A DNA stretch of 52,400 bases. Origin: Steroidobacteraceae bacterium (GTDB taxonomy: Bacteria > Pseudomonadota > Gammaproteobacteria > Steroidobacterales > Steroidobacteraceae). Within the stretch, counting starts at the first letter, position 1. The number at the start of each line of letters is the position of its first letter. The stretch lies in assembly GCA_025451375.1 (NCBI GenBank), contig JANWKL010000025.1, positions 1-52,400 on the forward strand. The letters are read 5' to 3'. Below, piece after piece: positions 28,352 through 36,579 of this stretch. The position numbers were made by a program, and so were the translations under genes. The notes under the pieces were generated by a model. It was not told the DNA's origin and did no database searches. It saw only the letters and a program-made list of their open reading frames with translations.

Positions 28352-29407
28352 ATGGACTCATCTTTCTATCGCAGGAGTTTCCAGCTCGCGGCCGCAGCGC
28401 TCCTCGGCTACATGTTGTTCGAGGTCGTGAGCCCGCTGCGCGGCATGCTCGGCTGGGCGGCGGTGCTGGCGTTCATCCTCCACCCGCTGCATGAGCGTCT
28501 CGCCCTGCGCCTCAAGGGGCGGCGCGCCCTGTCGGCCGGGATTCTCACCGGGCTCACGCCGTTCTTCGTGCTCGCGCCGCTGGCGGTACTGGGGGTCGTG
28601 TTCGCCGGCCAGGTGGCGCGTCTGGTGGAGTACCTGCGCACGCACTCGCTCCTCTCTTACCCTGAACTCGTCGAACGTCTCGCCGGCTATCCCGTCATCG
28701 GCGGCGCGGTTGCGTGGGTGCGCGAGAACGCGGAAGTGAGTGCCGTGCAGGTGCAGGGCTGGATCACCGAGAGCGTACAGGCGCTGCTGAAATCCGCGGC
28801 GGCTACCGGCGGTAACCTGGCACTCGGGGTGTTCGGCACGCTGGTCGGGTTTTTCATGATGCTGTTCATGCTGTTCTTTTTCCTCCAGGACGGGCGCGCG
28901 ATGTTCGAGAGCCTGACGCGGCTCATTCCGGTGGAGCCGGGTCGGCGCGCGAAGCTCCTGAAGTATCTGGGCGATGTGACGCGCGCGGTGGTGTTCGGCT
29001 CGGCGGCGACTGCCCTCATCCAGGGTATCGTCGTCGGCATCGGCTTCGCGCTCGTGCGGCTGCCCTCACCGGTAGTGTTCGGCGTACTCGCCACCATCGC
29101 CGCCTTCCTGCCGGCGGGTGCCGCCATAGTGCTCGCCCCGGCGGTGCTGTACCTGGCCTCCACCGGGCGCTGGGGCGCGGCGATTTTCCTCGCCTGCTGG
29201 ACTGCGGTCCTGTGGATCATCGAGAACATCCTGCGGCCGCTCCTCACCTCCCACCACGCCGAAGTTTCCACGCCGGCGATTTTCGTCGGCGCCATCGGCG
29301 GGGCGGCGGCCTTCGGCATCCTGGGGCTCGTAATCGGTCCGGTGTTGCTGAGCTTCGCGGTAGCGCTGGTGCGCTTTGCTCAGGAGCAAGTTCCGGCGCA
29401 AGGCTGA
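28352..29407 (+). CDS. AI-2E family transporter (PerM/YdiK type)
   Basis: This 351-residue inner-membrane protein has about seven to eight helices with a characteristic break. Helices lie near the N-terminus (LGYMLFEVVSPL, then LGWAAVLAFILHPLH) and near 70-90. A soluble segment of about 60 residues follows (LVEYLRTHSLLSYPELVERL). Helices resume near 155 (FGTLVGFFMMLFMLFFFLQD), with GIVVGIGFALVRLPSPVVFG and VLWIIENILRPLLTSHHAEV near the C-terminus. Substrates of this family vary or are unknown; AI-2 export applies to only some members. It lies 12 bp after the di-heme gene and may share its transcript. Confidence 0.9.
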   Translation: MDSSFYRRSFQLAAAALLGYMLFEVVSPLRGMLGWAAVLAFILHPLHERLALRLKGRRALSAGILTGLTPFFVLAPLAVLGVVFAGQVARLVEYLRTHSLLSYPELVERLAGYPVIGGAVAWVRENAEVSAVQVQGWITESVQALLKSAAATGGNLALGVFGTLVGFFMMLFMLFFFLQDGRAMFESLTRLIPVEPGRRAKLLKYLGDVTRAVVFGSAATALIQGIVVGIGFALVRLPSPVVFGVLATIAAFLPAGAAIVLAPAVLYLASTGRWGAAIFLACWTAVLWIIENILRPLLTSHHAEVSTPAIFVGAIGGAAAFGILGLVIGPVLLSFAVALVRFAQEQVPAQG

Positions 29408-29443
29408 AGATCCGGGGGTGGATTCCCGTAGAATGCGCCGGCC

Positions 29444-31627
29444 ATGGATCTGTCCCCGATCCTCAATCCCCTGAACGACGCGCAGCGCGAGGCTGTTACC
29501 GCGCCGCTTGGACCCGTGCTGGTGCTGGCCGGCGCCGGCAGCGGCAAGACCCGCGTACTGACGCACCGCATCGCCTGGGTGATCCAGGCCGAGGGCGCCT
29601 CCCCGCACGGGATCCTGGCGGTGACCTTCACCAACAAGGCCGCAGGTGAGATGCGCGCACGGGTGGAGCAGCTCCTGGGCATCCCGGGCAGCGCGCTGTG
29701 GATCGGCACCTTCCACGGCATCGCGCACCGGCTCCTGCGCATGCACTGGCGCGAGGCGGGCCTCGTGCAGGGCTTCCAGATCCTGGATTCCGAGGACCAG
29801 CAGCGGCTCATCAAGAAGATCCTCAGGGCCGCCGAACTCGACGAGACCCGCTGGGTTCCGCGCGACGTCAAGTGGTTCATCAATTCCAACAAGGACGAGG
29901 GCCGCCGCCCGCAGCATCTCAAGGACGGCAATGATCCGACCCGCAGGCAGCTGATCAGGCTGTACGCCGCCTACGAGGAGACCTGCGCGCGCTCCGGGGT
30001 GGTGGACTTCGCGGAATTGCTGCTGCGGGCGTTCGAGCTGTGGCGCGACAACCCGGGGTTGCTCGCGCATTACCGTCAGCGCTTCCGGCACGTGCTGGTG
30101 GATGAGTTCCAGGACACCAATGCCATCCAGTACGCGTGGATGCGCCTGCTCGCGCCGACGCTCGCGGCTGATGCGGCGCCGGGCGCCGGCAGCCATCCCT
30201 TCGTGGTTGGCGACGACGATCAGTCCATCTACCGGTTTCGGGGTGCGCGCGTGGCGAACCTGCAGCAGTTCGTGCGCGACTATCCGCAGGCGAAACTCTT
30301 TCGGCTCGAGCAGAACTACCGCTCGACCGGCACCATACTCGAGGCCGCCAACGGCCTCATCGGCCACAATGCCGGCCGCCTCGGCAAGAAGCTCTGGACC
30401 CAGGGCGCGCGCGGCGAGCCGATCCATCTGTATACGGCGTTCAACGAGCGTGACGAGGCGGAGTTCGTGACGCATCGCATCCGCGAGCGTGTCGCCCAGG
30501 GCGGCCTGCGGCGCGAAATCGCGATCCTGTACCGCTCCAATGCGCAATCACGCGTGTTCGAGGAGGCGTTCCTCTCGGCACGCGTGCCCTACCGCGTCTA
30601 CGGCGGCCTGCGCTTTTTCGAGCGCGCGGAAATCAAGGATGCGCTGGCGTACCTGCGCCTGATCGCCAACCGCAATGACGACGCTTCCTTCGAGCGCGTC
30701 GTGAACCTGCCGACGCGCGGCCTGGGAGCCAAGAGTCTCGACGTGCTGCGCGCGCAAGCCAAGGGCGCAGGCACCTCCTTGTGGGACGCCGCCGGTGTCC
30801 TGATCGGCGGCGGCGACGCGCTGGGTGGGCGCGCGGCGACGGCGCTGCATGGTTTCATGGGCCTCATCGAGCGCCTGGCCGGCGACGGCGCAACTGTCGC
30901 GCTCCACGAGCAGGTCGACCAGGTGCTCAAGGGCAGCGGCCTCATCGAACACTACAAGCGCGACAAGGCCGAGCGCGGCGAGGCGCGGGTGGAAAACCTC
31001 GATGAGCTCGTCAGCGCCGCGCGCGGCTTCACCCCCGAAGCCAGCGACCTGGCGCCGCTCGCGGCGTTTCTCGCGCACGCGGCGCTCGAATCCGGCGAAG
31101 GCCAGGCGGACGAGTGGGAGGACTGCGTGCAGATGATGACGCTGCACACCGCCAAGGGCCTGGAGTTTCCGGTGGTGTTCATGTGCGGCCTGGAAGAAGG
31201 CCTGTTTCCGCACCAGCGTTCGAGCGCCGACCTCGACGGCCTCGAGGAGGAGCGGCGGCTGTGTTATGTCGGGATGACGCGCGCCATGCGCTCGCTCTAC
31301 CTGACCCACGCCGAGCAGCGGCGCCTGCACGGCGTCGACAGCTACGGTCAGGCCTCGCGCTTCGTGCGCGAGATCCCGCAGGAGCTCATTGAGGAAGTAC
31401 GCCCGCGCGTGCAGGTGTCGCGGCCGGCCGTCGTCGGACGCTTTCGCCCCGCGGAGCCGGCAGTGGCTGGCGTGCGGCTGGGCGCGCGCGTGCGCCACGG
31501 CAAATTCGGCGATGGCGTCATCCTCAACGTTGAGGGCAACGGCGCGCAGGCGCGCGTGCAGGTGAGCTTCGAGCGCCAGGGGACCAAGTGGCTGATGGTG
31601 CAGTACGCCAACCTGAAGCCGTTATGA
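29444..31627 (+). CDS. uvrD: DNA helicase II (UvrD)
   Basis: UvrD is a 3'-5' superfamily 1A helicase that unwinds nicked DNA in nucleotide excision and mismatch repair. The 727-residue protein starts with LNDAQREAVTAPLGPVLVLA and Walker A AGAGSGKTRVLTHRI near residue 30. VTFTNKAAGEMR lies near 62, Walker B VDEFQDTNAIQY near 220, and VGDDDQSIYRFRGARV near 258. FRLEQNYRSTG is near 287, and MTLHTAKGLEFPVVFMCGLE near 565 is motif V. The C-terminal Tudor-like region (GARVRHGKFGDGVILNVEG) is UvrD/PcrA-typical. The stop overlaps the trkA ATG. Confidence 0.96.
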   Translation: MDLSPILNPLNDAQREAVTAPLGPVLVLAGAGSGKTRVLTHRIAWVIQAEGASPHGILAVTFTNKAAGEMRARVEQLLGIPGSALWIGTFHGIAHRLLRMHWREAGLVQGFQILDSEDQQRLIKKILRAAELDETRWVPRDVKWFINSNKDEGRRPQHLKDGNDPTRRQLIRLYAAYEETCARSGVVDFAELLLRAFELWRDNPGLLAHYRQRFRHVLVDEFQDTNAIQYAWMRLLAPTLAADAAPGAGSHPFVVGDDDQSIYRFRGARVANLQQFVRDYPQAKLFRLEQNYRSTGTILEAANGLIGHNAGRLGKKLWTQGARGEPIHLYTAFNERDEAEFVTHRIRERVAQGGLRREIAILYRSNAQSRVFEEAFLSARVPYRVYGGLRFFERAEIKDALAYLRLIANRNDDASFERVVNLPTRGLGAKSLDVLRAQAKGAGTSLWDAAGVLIGGGDALGGRAATALHGFMGLIERLAGDGATVALHEQVDQVLKGSGLIEHYKRDKAERGEARVENLDELVSAARGFTPEASDLAPLAAFLAHAALESGEGQADEWEDCVQMMTLHTAKGLEFPVVFMCGLEEGLFPHQRSSADLDGLEEERRLCYVGMTRAMRSLYLTHAEQRRLHGVDSYGQASRFVREIPQELIEEVRPRVQVSRPAVVGRFRPAEPAVAGVRLGARVRHGKFGDGVILNVEGNGAQARVQVSFERQGTKWLMVQYANLKPL

Positions 31628-32994
31628 AGATCCTCATCCTCGGCGCCGGCCAGGTCGGACGCACCGCGGCCCACCACCTCTCGCGCGAAGAGGCGAACGA
31701 AGTCACGGTGGTGGACGTGAACGAGGACGTGCTGCGCGAGCTGCAGGATCGGCTGGACGTACGCACCATAGCGGGCAACGCCGCCTGGCCGACGGTGCTC
31801 GAGGCGGCGGGAGCTGCGGAAGCCGACATCATCGTCGCGCTCACCTCGAGTGATGAAGTGAACATGCTGGCCTGCGAGGTGGCGTTCACGCTGTTCCGCA
31901 CGCCGACCAAGATCGCGCGCATCCGCGCCGCCGAGTACACCAGCCGCGACAAGCTGTTCGGCGCGGATGGGCTGTCGGTAGACGTGTTCATCAGCCCCGA
32001 GCAGCTGGTCACCGAATACATCGAGCGGCTCATCAACCACCCGGGTACGCTGCAGGTGCTCGACTTCGCCGACGGCAAGGTGCGGCTGGTGGGCGTGCGC
32101 ACGCGCCGCGGCGGCCTGCTGGTCGGGCATGCCTTGAGCGAACTGCCCCAGCACCTGAAAAAGCTGGAAGTGCGCGTGATCGCGATTTACCGCGACGGGC
32201 GCGCGGTCGCCCCCGAGGGTGACACGGTCATAGCCGAAGGCGACGAGGTGTTCTTCCTCGCCGCGCGCGATGACATCCAGCGTGCCATGACCGAGATGCG
32301 CCATGGCGATGACCCGGTGCGGCGCGTGGTGATCGCCGGCGGCGGCAACATCGGCTTTCGCCTCGCGCAGTCGCTCGAGAAGCACAACCAGGTGAAGCTC
32401 ATCGAGCGCGATGCGCGCCGCGCCCGCAAAATCTCCGAAGTCCTGGAGCACGCGATAGTGCTGCACGGCGACGCAGCGGACGAGGAACTCCTGATCGAGG
32501 AGAACATCGACAGCGCGGACGTGTTCGCGGCGCTCACCAACTCCGAAGAGGCCAACATCCTCTCGGCGATGCTCGCCAAGCGCCTCGGCGCGAAGAAAGT
32601 CATGGCGCTCGTCAACAAACCCTCCTACACCGAGCTCATCGAGAGCAGCGCCATCGACATCGCCATCTCGCCGCAGACCATTACCATCGGCTCGCTGCTC
32701 GCGCACGTGCGCCGCGGGGACGTGGTGCGGGTGCACGCGCTCAAGCGCGGCGCAGCCGAAGCGCTGGAAGCCATCGTGCACGGCGATGAGCGCAGCTCGC
32801 GCGTCGTGGGACGCACCGTGCAGCAGATCGCGCTGCCGGAAGGGGTCACCATCGGCGCCATCGTGCGCGGTGATGAAGTCATCATGGCGCACCACGATAC
32901 GTTCATCCTGGCCGACGACCACGTCATCCTGTTTCTGGCCGACCGGCGCCACCTCGAGGCGGTCGAGCGGCTGTTCCTGCGCTCCCCGCACTAG
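31624..32994 (+). CDS. trkA: Trk system potassium transporter regulatory subunit TrkA
   Basis: TrkA is the peripheral NAD/ATP-binding gating subunit of the Trk potassium uptake system. The 456-residue protein is a tandem of RCK modules: MKILILGAGQVGRTAAHHL at residue 1, a TrkA-C domain near 140-225, a second Rossmann motif VVIAGGGNIGFRLAQSLE near 235, and a second TrkA-C domain near 370-455. ATG 31624 overlaps the uvrD stop (ATGA) and begins exactly at the Rossmann strand, so the upstream in-frame ATG is rejected. trkH follows after 17 bp, giving the full two-component transporter. Confidence 0.96.
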   Translation: MKILILGAGQVGRTAAHHLSREEANEVTVVDVNEDVLRELQDRLDVRTIAGNAAWPTVLEAAGAAEADIIVALTSSDEVNMLACEVAFTLFRTPTKIARIRAAEYTSRDKLFGADGLSVDVFISPEQLVTEYIERLINHPGTLQVLDFADGKVRLVGVRTRRGGLLVGHALSELPQHLKKLEVRVIAIYRDGRAVAPEGDTVIAEGDEVFFLAARDDIQRAMTEMRHGDDPVRRVVIAGGGNIGFRLAQSLEKHNQVKLIERDARRARKISEVLEHAIVLHGDAADEELLIEENIDSADVFAALTNSEEANILSAMLAKRLGAKKVMALVNKPSYTELIESSAIDIAISPQTITIGSLLAHVRRGDVVRVHALKRGAAEALEAIVHGDERSSRVVGRTVQQIALPEGVTIGAIVRGDEVIMAHHDTFILADDHVILFLADRRHLEAVERLFLRSPH

Positions 32995-33011
32995 GAAGAA
33001 GCGGAAGCGCC

Positions 33012-34460
33012 ATGCTGCGGGTCGCAAATGTCCTCGGCTGGCTGCTCGCAACCTTCGGGCTTGCGTGTCTGGCCCCGGTGGGCTGCTCACTCATCATGGG
33101 CGACGGCGAGTGGCCGCGCCTGCTGCTCGCCGCGGCCGTCAACGGCGGCGCGGGACTTGCGCTCGCCGGCGTCACGACGCGGTTTCGCAAGGAGCTCAAG
33201 CCGCGCGACGGCTTCCTTCTGGTTACGCTCGGCTGGCTCCTGCTGACGGCCGCGGGCGCGCTGCCGCTGCTCCTGACGCTGCCGTCCTTGAGCTTCACGG
33301 GCGGCTTCTTCGAGTCCATGTCGGGTCTCACCACCACCGGCTCCACGGTGCTGAGCGGCCTCGACGCCCTGCCGCCGTCGGTGAATTTCTGGCGCCACTG
33401 TCTGCACTGGTTGGGCGGCCTCGGCATCATCGTCATGGCGCTCGCGGTGCTGCCGCTGCTCGGCATCGGCGGCATGCAGCTCTACAAGGGCCAGACGCCG
33501 GGTCCGGTGAAGGACGAACGGCTCGCGCCACGGATTGCCGAGACCGCCAGGTCCTTGTGGCTGGTCTACGCGCTCATCACCGCGGCGGGCATCGTCGGCC
33601 TGCGTATTGCGGGCATGTCGTGGTTCGACGCGGTCTGCCACGCCTTTTCGGCCGTGGGCCTTGGCGGGTTCTCGACCCACGACCGCAGCATCGGCTACTT
33701 CAACTCGGCGCCGATTGAATTCGTGCTCATGGTGCTGATGGTGATCGCGTCGCTGAACTTCGCGCGCCACTTCATTGCGCTGCGCCGTCTGACGCTCGAT
33801 GGTTACAAGCACGACCCGGAGGTCAAGGGCATCTTCGCCATCCTGTCGGTGAGCGTGGTGGGCATCGCAGCGCTGCTCGCCTGGCACGGCGTGTATCCGG
33901 ATTTCATGACCTCATTGCGCCATTCGGCCTTCACCGTCATCTCGCAGGCCACCACCAGCGGGCTGACTACGCAGGACTATCAGCAGTGGCCGGTGTTCGC
34001 GCCGTACTGGATGTTGTTCCTGTCGTGCATTGTGTGCAGCACCGGCTCGACCGGCGGCGGCATCAAGATGTTCCGCACGCTGCTGCTCGCGCGTCAGGCG
34101 GGCCGGGAGTTGAAGCTCCTCATCCACCCGAGCGCCATGGCGCCGGTGCGCGTCGGTGGCCGCGCCATTCCCGACAGCGTCGGGCACGCGGTGCTGGCCT
34201 TCATCTTTCTGTACTTCATGACCGTCGCGCTCCTGACCTTCGCCATGCTGCTCACCGGCCTTGACTTCGACTCCTCATTCGCGGCCGTGGTCACTTCGAT
34301 CAACAACACCGCCCACGGTTTCGGTCCGCCGGGCGCGGTGCATAACTTCCACGGCCTCACCAGCCTGCAGATCTGGGTCTGCGTGGCGGCGATGCTCCTT
34401 GGAAGGCTCGAGATCTTCAGCGTGCTGGTGCTGTTTCGCCGCGCTTACTGGCGCAAGTAG
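33012..34460 (+). CDS. trkH: Trk/Ktr potassium uptake channel subunit TrkH
   Basis: TrkH is the potassium-translocating membrane subunit, built of four M1-P-M2 repeats. The 482-residue protein shows the four selectivity-loop regions: ESMSGLTTTGSTVLSG near residue 105, CHAFSAVGLGGFSTHDRSIG near 215, ISQATTSGLTTQDYQQWP near 313, and VTSINNTAHGFGPPGAV near 430. The conserved glycine at the centre of each loop is present. SCIVCSTGSTGGGIKMFRT near 340 is the intramembrane gating loop. It ends directly against the convergent CBS gene with no spacer, which suggests the intergenic terminators are coding or absent. Confidence 0.96.
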   Translation: MLRVANVLGWLLATFGLACLAPVGCSLIMGDGEWPRLLLAAAVNGGAGLALAGVTTRFRKELKPRDGFLLVTLGWLLLTAAGALPLLLTLPSLSFTGGFFESMSGLTTTGSTVLSGLDALPPSVNFWRHCLHWLGGLGIIVMALAVLPLLGIGGMQLYKGQTPGPVKDERLAPRIAETARSLWLVYALITAAGIVGLRIAGMSWFDAVCHAFSAVGLGGFSTHDRSIGYFNSAPIEFVLMVLMVIASLNFARHFIALRRLTLDGYKHDPEVKGIFAILSVSVVGIAALLAWHGVYPDFMTSLRHSAFTVISQATTSGLTTQDYQQWPVFAPYWMLFLSCIVCSTGSTGGGIKMFRTLLLARQAGRELKLLIHPSAMAPVRVGGRAIPDSVGHAVLAFIFLYFMTVALLTFAMLLTGLDFDSSFAAVVTSINNTAHGFGPPGAVHNFHGLTSLQIWVCVAAMLLGRLEIFSVLVLFRRAYWRK

Positions 34461-34892
34461 TCAGCTGTGAATGTAACTCTCGAGCTGCTCGATCTCGCGG
34501 CGCTGCCCGGCGATGACCGCCTTGACCAGATCTCCGATCGACACCATGCCGATCACGCGCCCGCCGTCGATCACCGGCAGATGCCGCACGCGCTTGTCGG
34601 TCATGAGCTGCATGCACGTCGGTACGGCGTCATCCAGTGACACGCTGATCACGGGCGTGCTCATGATGTCGCGCACCGGTGTCACGGCGGAAGAGCGCCC
34701 GAGCAGGATGACCTTACGGGCGTAGTCGCGCTCGGAGACGATGCCGTTGAGGATCTCGCCGGTCATCACCACGAGTGCCCCCACGTGGTGTTCGGCCATG
34801 AGGCGTATCGCCTCCAGCACCGGCGCGTCGGGCGCCACCCAGTAGATGGCCTGGGCCTTGCCCTCGAGCAGCTGACGCACGCTGGTCGCCAT
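34461..34892 (-). CDS. Tandem CBS-domain protein
   Basis: This 143-residue cytoplasmic protein is almost entirely two CBS motifs (about residues 15-62 and 75-130), a Bateman module that binds adenosyl nucleotides. Readable landmarks are LMAEHHVGALVV with GIVSERDYARKVIL in the first, and VRDIMSTPVISVSLDD with VRHLPVIDGGRVIGMVSIGD in the second. No catalytic or DNA-binding domain is attached. It is convergent with trkH, touching its stop codon, and lies 12 bp downstream of the SIMPL gene on the same strand, so it may be cotranscribed with it. The target protein is unknown. Confidence 0.92.
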   Translation of the reverse strand: MATSVRQLLEGKAQAIYWVAPDAPVLEAIRLMAEHHVGALVVMTGEILNGIVSERDYARKVILLGRSSAVTPVRDIMSTPVISVSLDDAVPTCMQLMTDKRVRHLPVIDGGRVIGMVSIGDLVKAVIAGQRREIEQLESYIHS

Positions 34893-34904
34893 GACTGTCT
34901 GAGC

Positions 34905-35630
34905 CTACCGCCCTGCCGGCGCGACTTCCACTGTCAGGGTGACGTCGGCGCTTATGTCGAGCGTGCCGGCTTCCACCGGTGTCGCGACATCTGCGACTGC
35001 AGCCGCCATGGCGCGCTGCGCTCCCATGTAGCGCACCGGCATCACCCGCGGGCTCAGTTCCTCGACGCTGAGGACCCGCACCACCTTCAGTCCCAGGGCG
35101 CCGGCGAGAACCTCCGCCTCCGCGCGCGCCCGCAGCGCAGCCTCCCGCAGAGCCTGGGCGCGTACCGCATCCTGGTCCCGCAGGGTGAACTGGATGCCCT
35201 GCACGTGATTGGCTCCCGACTGCGTGGCGCTATCGATAACGCTGCCAATCTTCGCGAGCTCATCGAGTGTCACCTGCACCGTGTTCGAGGCGGTATAGCC
35301 CAGGAGAGTCGGTTCGACCCCGTTCGGGTGGTACTGGTAGTTCGGTTCGAGTGAGTAGCTGATGGTCTTCAGCACGGCCGTGGGGCCGGCGGCCTTCTTC
35401 ACCGCGGCGATGACCGTGTCCACCTGGCGTGCGTTCTCCTGGGCCGCGTCCTGCGAGTGCGTGGCACGGTTGGTCACGCCGATGTCGATCTGCACGCGGT
35501 CAGGTTTCGCCGTGACTTTCGAGTCACCGGTGACGCGGATTGACGACAGGGACTGGGCGGGGGTTTCAGCGAACGCGGTCGCAGACGCTGCGGTTAGACC
35601 GAACAGCACGGTGGCGAGCACGAGGCGCAT
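34905..35630 (-). CDS. SIMPL (DUF541) domain periplasmic protein
   Basis: This 241-residue exported protein has a signal peptide (residues 1-21, ending ATAFA) followed by one SIMPL/DUF541 domain. Family hallmarks are IRVTGDSKVTAKPDRVQIDI near residue 30, LKTISYSLEPNYQY near 87, and QGIQFTLRDQDAVRAQALRE near 150 followed by the helical AALRARAEAEVLAGALGLKV. E. coli YggE of this family is linked to oxidative-stress defence, and other members form large oligomeric barrels. No direct function can be read from sequence. It is divergent from the CheD-like gene (89-bp gap) and upstream of the CBS gene. Confidence 0.9.
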   Translation of the reverse strand: MRLVLATVLFGLTAASATAFAETPAQSLSSIRVTGDSKVTAKPDRVQIDIGVTNRATHSQDAAQENARQVDTVIAAVKKAAGPTAVLKTISYSLEPNYQYHPNGVEPTLLGYTASNTVQVTLDELAKIGSVIDSATQSGANHVQGIQFTLRDQDAVRAQALREAALRARAEAEVLAGALGLKVVRVLSVEELSPRVMPVRYMGAQRAMAAAVADVATPVEAGTLDISADVTLTVEVAPAGR

Positions 35631-35719
35631 GCACTCATTCTACGCGCGGCGCGTGCGGCAGTTCATACTTTGCGGCAAACGATAGACAGGACGCCCGCTT
35701 GGCAAGGTATACAACGGTG

Positions 35720-36172
35720 ATGCAGTTACGGGAAATACACGTCGGTCCCGACCGCTTCGAGGTCACGGCCGAGGACGCGTTCCTCGTCACCGAGCTGCAA
35801 TCCGCGCTCGCCGTGTGCGTCTATGACGCGACCGGAGAAGCCGGCGCACTGCTGCAGCTGCGCTGCATCGCGAAAACCTCCAAACCCGCCGACGCCACCG
35901 ACACCACGCTCGCCACCGAGATGCTGCTGCTGGATCGGTGTCTTGAGGCGCTGCGGGCGATTGCCCCGGGTGCCCGTCATCTGCAAGGCAGGATCGTCGC
36001 GCATCTGGCGGACGCGCCGCACGCACAGGCGCTGTGCGAGAGCGTGGTGAGCCTGGTGCGCCGCTACCTGGAGGATGGCGACGTGCGGGTGCTACCCGAG
36101 GACATCGCCGGCGGCCCGATACGCACCCTGCGTTTCCGCCCCAGTATGGGTTGGGTGCGGACCGGCGCGTGA
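35720..36172 (+). CDS. CheD-fold protein lacking the catalytic Cys and His (pseudo-CheD)
   Basis: This 150-residue protein aligns along its length with chemoreceptor glutamine deamidase CheD. It starts REIHVGPDRFEVT, carries a long helix at residues 61-80, and ends LPEDIAGGPIRTLRFRPSMG, close to the EDTGGSxGRTxxFxP end of CheD. In CheD the nucleophile lies in GSCxxxxxYD; here the segment reads QSALAVCVYD, with Ala29 in that place. The catalytic His of AGMxHxM is replaced in AGALLQLR (Leu45). Deamidase activity is therefore unlikely. No chemotaxis gene is nearby. ATG 35720 is used; GTG 35717 is possible. The stop overlaps the next gene by four bases. Comparison is from memory of the family. 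Confidence 0.6.
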   Translation: MQLREIHVGPDRFEVTAEDAFLVTELQSALAVCVYDATGEAGALLQLRCIAKTSKPADATDTTLATEMLLLDRCLEALRAIAPGARHLQGRIVAHLADAPHAQALCESVVSLVRRYLEDGDVRVLPEDIAGGPIRTLRFRPSMGWVRTGA

Positions 36173-36540
36173 CCGTGGTGCCGGAGCCGCTGCGCGCGGC
36201 GCTGGAGGAAATCCTCGGCGCACCGATCGGTCACGTGCGCATCATCGAACACTCCCGGTTCGTGCGGCTGCACGGACGCGCGGTAGCCACCACCCGCCGC
36301 GGCCACATCTACCTGCGCGGCAGCGCCGCGGACTTCTTCAGCAACCCCGCGCTGATGCTGCACGAGTACTGCCACGTCATCAGGCAGTGGGAGACGGGCG
36401 AGCTCACCGCCGCGCGCTATGTGCTCGAGTGTCTGCGTCGCGGCTACTGGAACAATCGCTTTGAGATCGAGGCGCGCGCGTTCGCCGCGGCGCACAGCGC
36501 GCGCCTGGTCCATCGGCTTAAATCGCAGGCAGCGATTTAA
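36169..36540 (+). CDS. Small HExxH zincin-like protein (DUF4157-like)
   Basis: This 123-residue protein has a single compact domain. LRAALEEILGAPIGHVRIIE opens it, followed by the strand ATTRRGHIYLRG (about residues 40-51). The zinc-metalloprotease motif HEYCH is at residues 65-69 in LMLHEYCHVIRQWETG. A downstream NRFEIEARAFA (residues 97-107) supplies glutamates suited to be the third zinc ligand, as in gluzincins. The pattern resembles DUF4157 domains, usually part of large secreted or contractile-injection proteins, but here it stands alone. There is no signal peptide. GTG 36169 overlaps the pseudo-CheD stop (GTGA), implying coordinated production. The substrate is unknown. Confidence 0.68.
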   Translation: MTVVPEPLRAALEEILGAPIGHVRIIEHSRFVRLHGRAVATTRRGHIYLRGSAADFFSNPALMLHEYCHVIRQWETGELTAARYVLECLRRGYWNNRFEIEARAFAAAHSARLVHRLKSQAAI

Positions 36541-36542
36541 GC
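36516..36542. terminator. Perfect 11-bp hairpin between convergent genes
   Basis: GCTTAAATCGC (36516-36526) and GCGATTTAAGC (36532-36542) form a perfect inverted repeat with a 5-base loop AGGCA. The right arm contains the TAA stop of the zincin gene. The following gene is convergent and ends at 36580. There is no T-run on either side, so it is not a textbook intrinsic terminator; it could still act as a transcript-end stabiliser in both directions. Confidence 0.5.
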
Positions 36543-36579
36543 GGACGGTGGCTTCGTTTCCGCCGGTAGCGCCACCGGG

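Noticed and set aside
31348-33090. 580-codon open frame on the minus strand across uvrD and trkA
   Set aside because: Antisense to two clear genes; composition is typical of a shadow frame.
35685-35713. TAGACA and TATACA as a promoter for the CheD-like gene
   Set aside because: The spacing of 19 bp is outside the normal range and the -35 is weak, so I did not list it.
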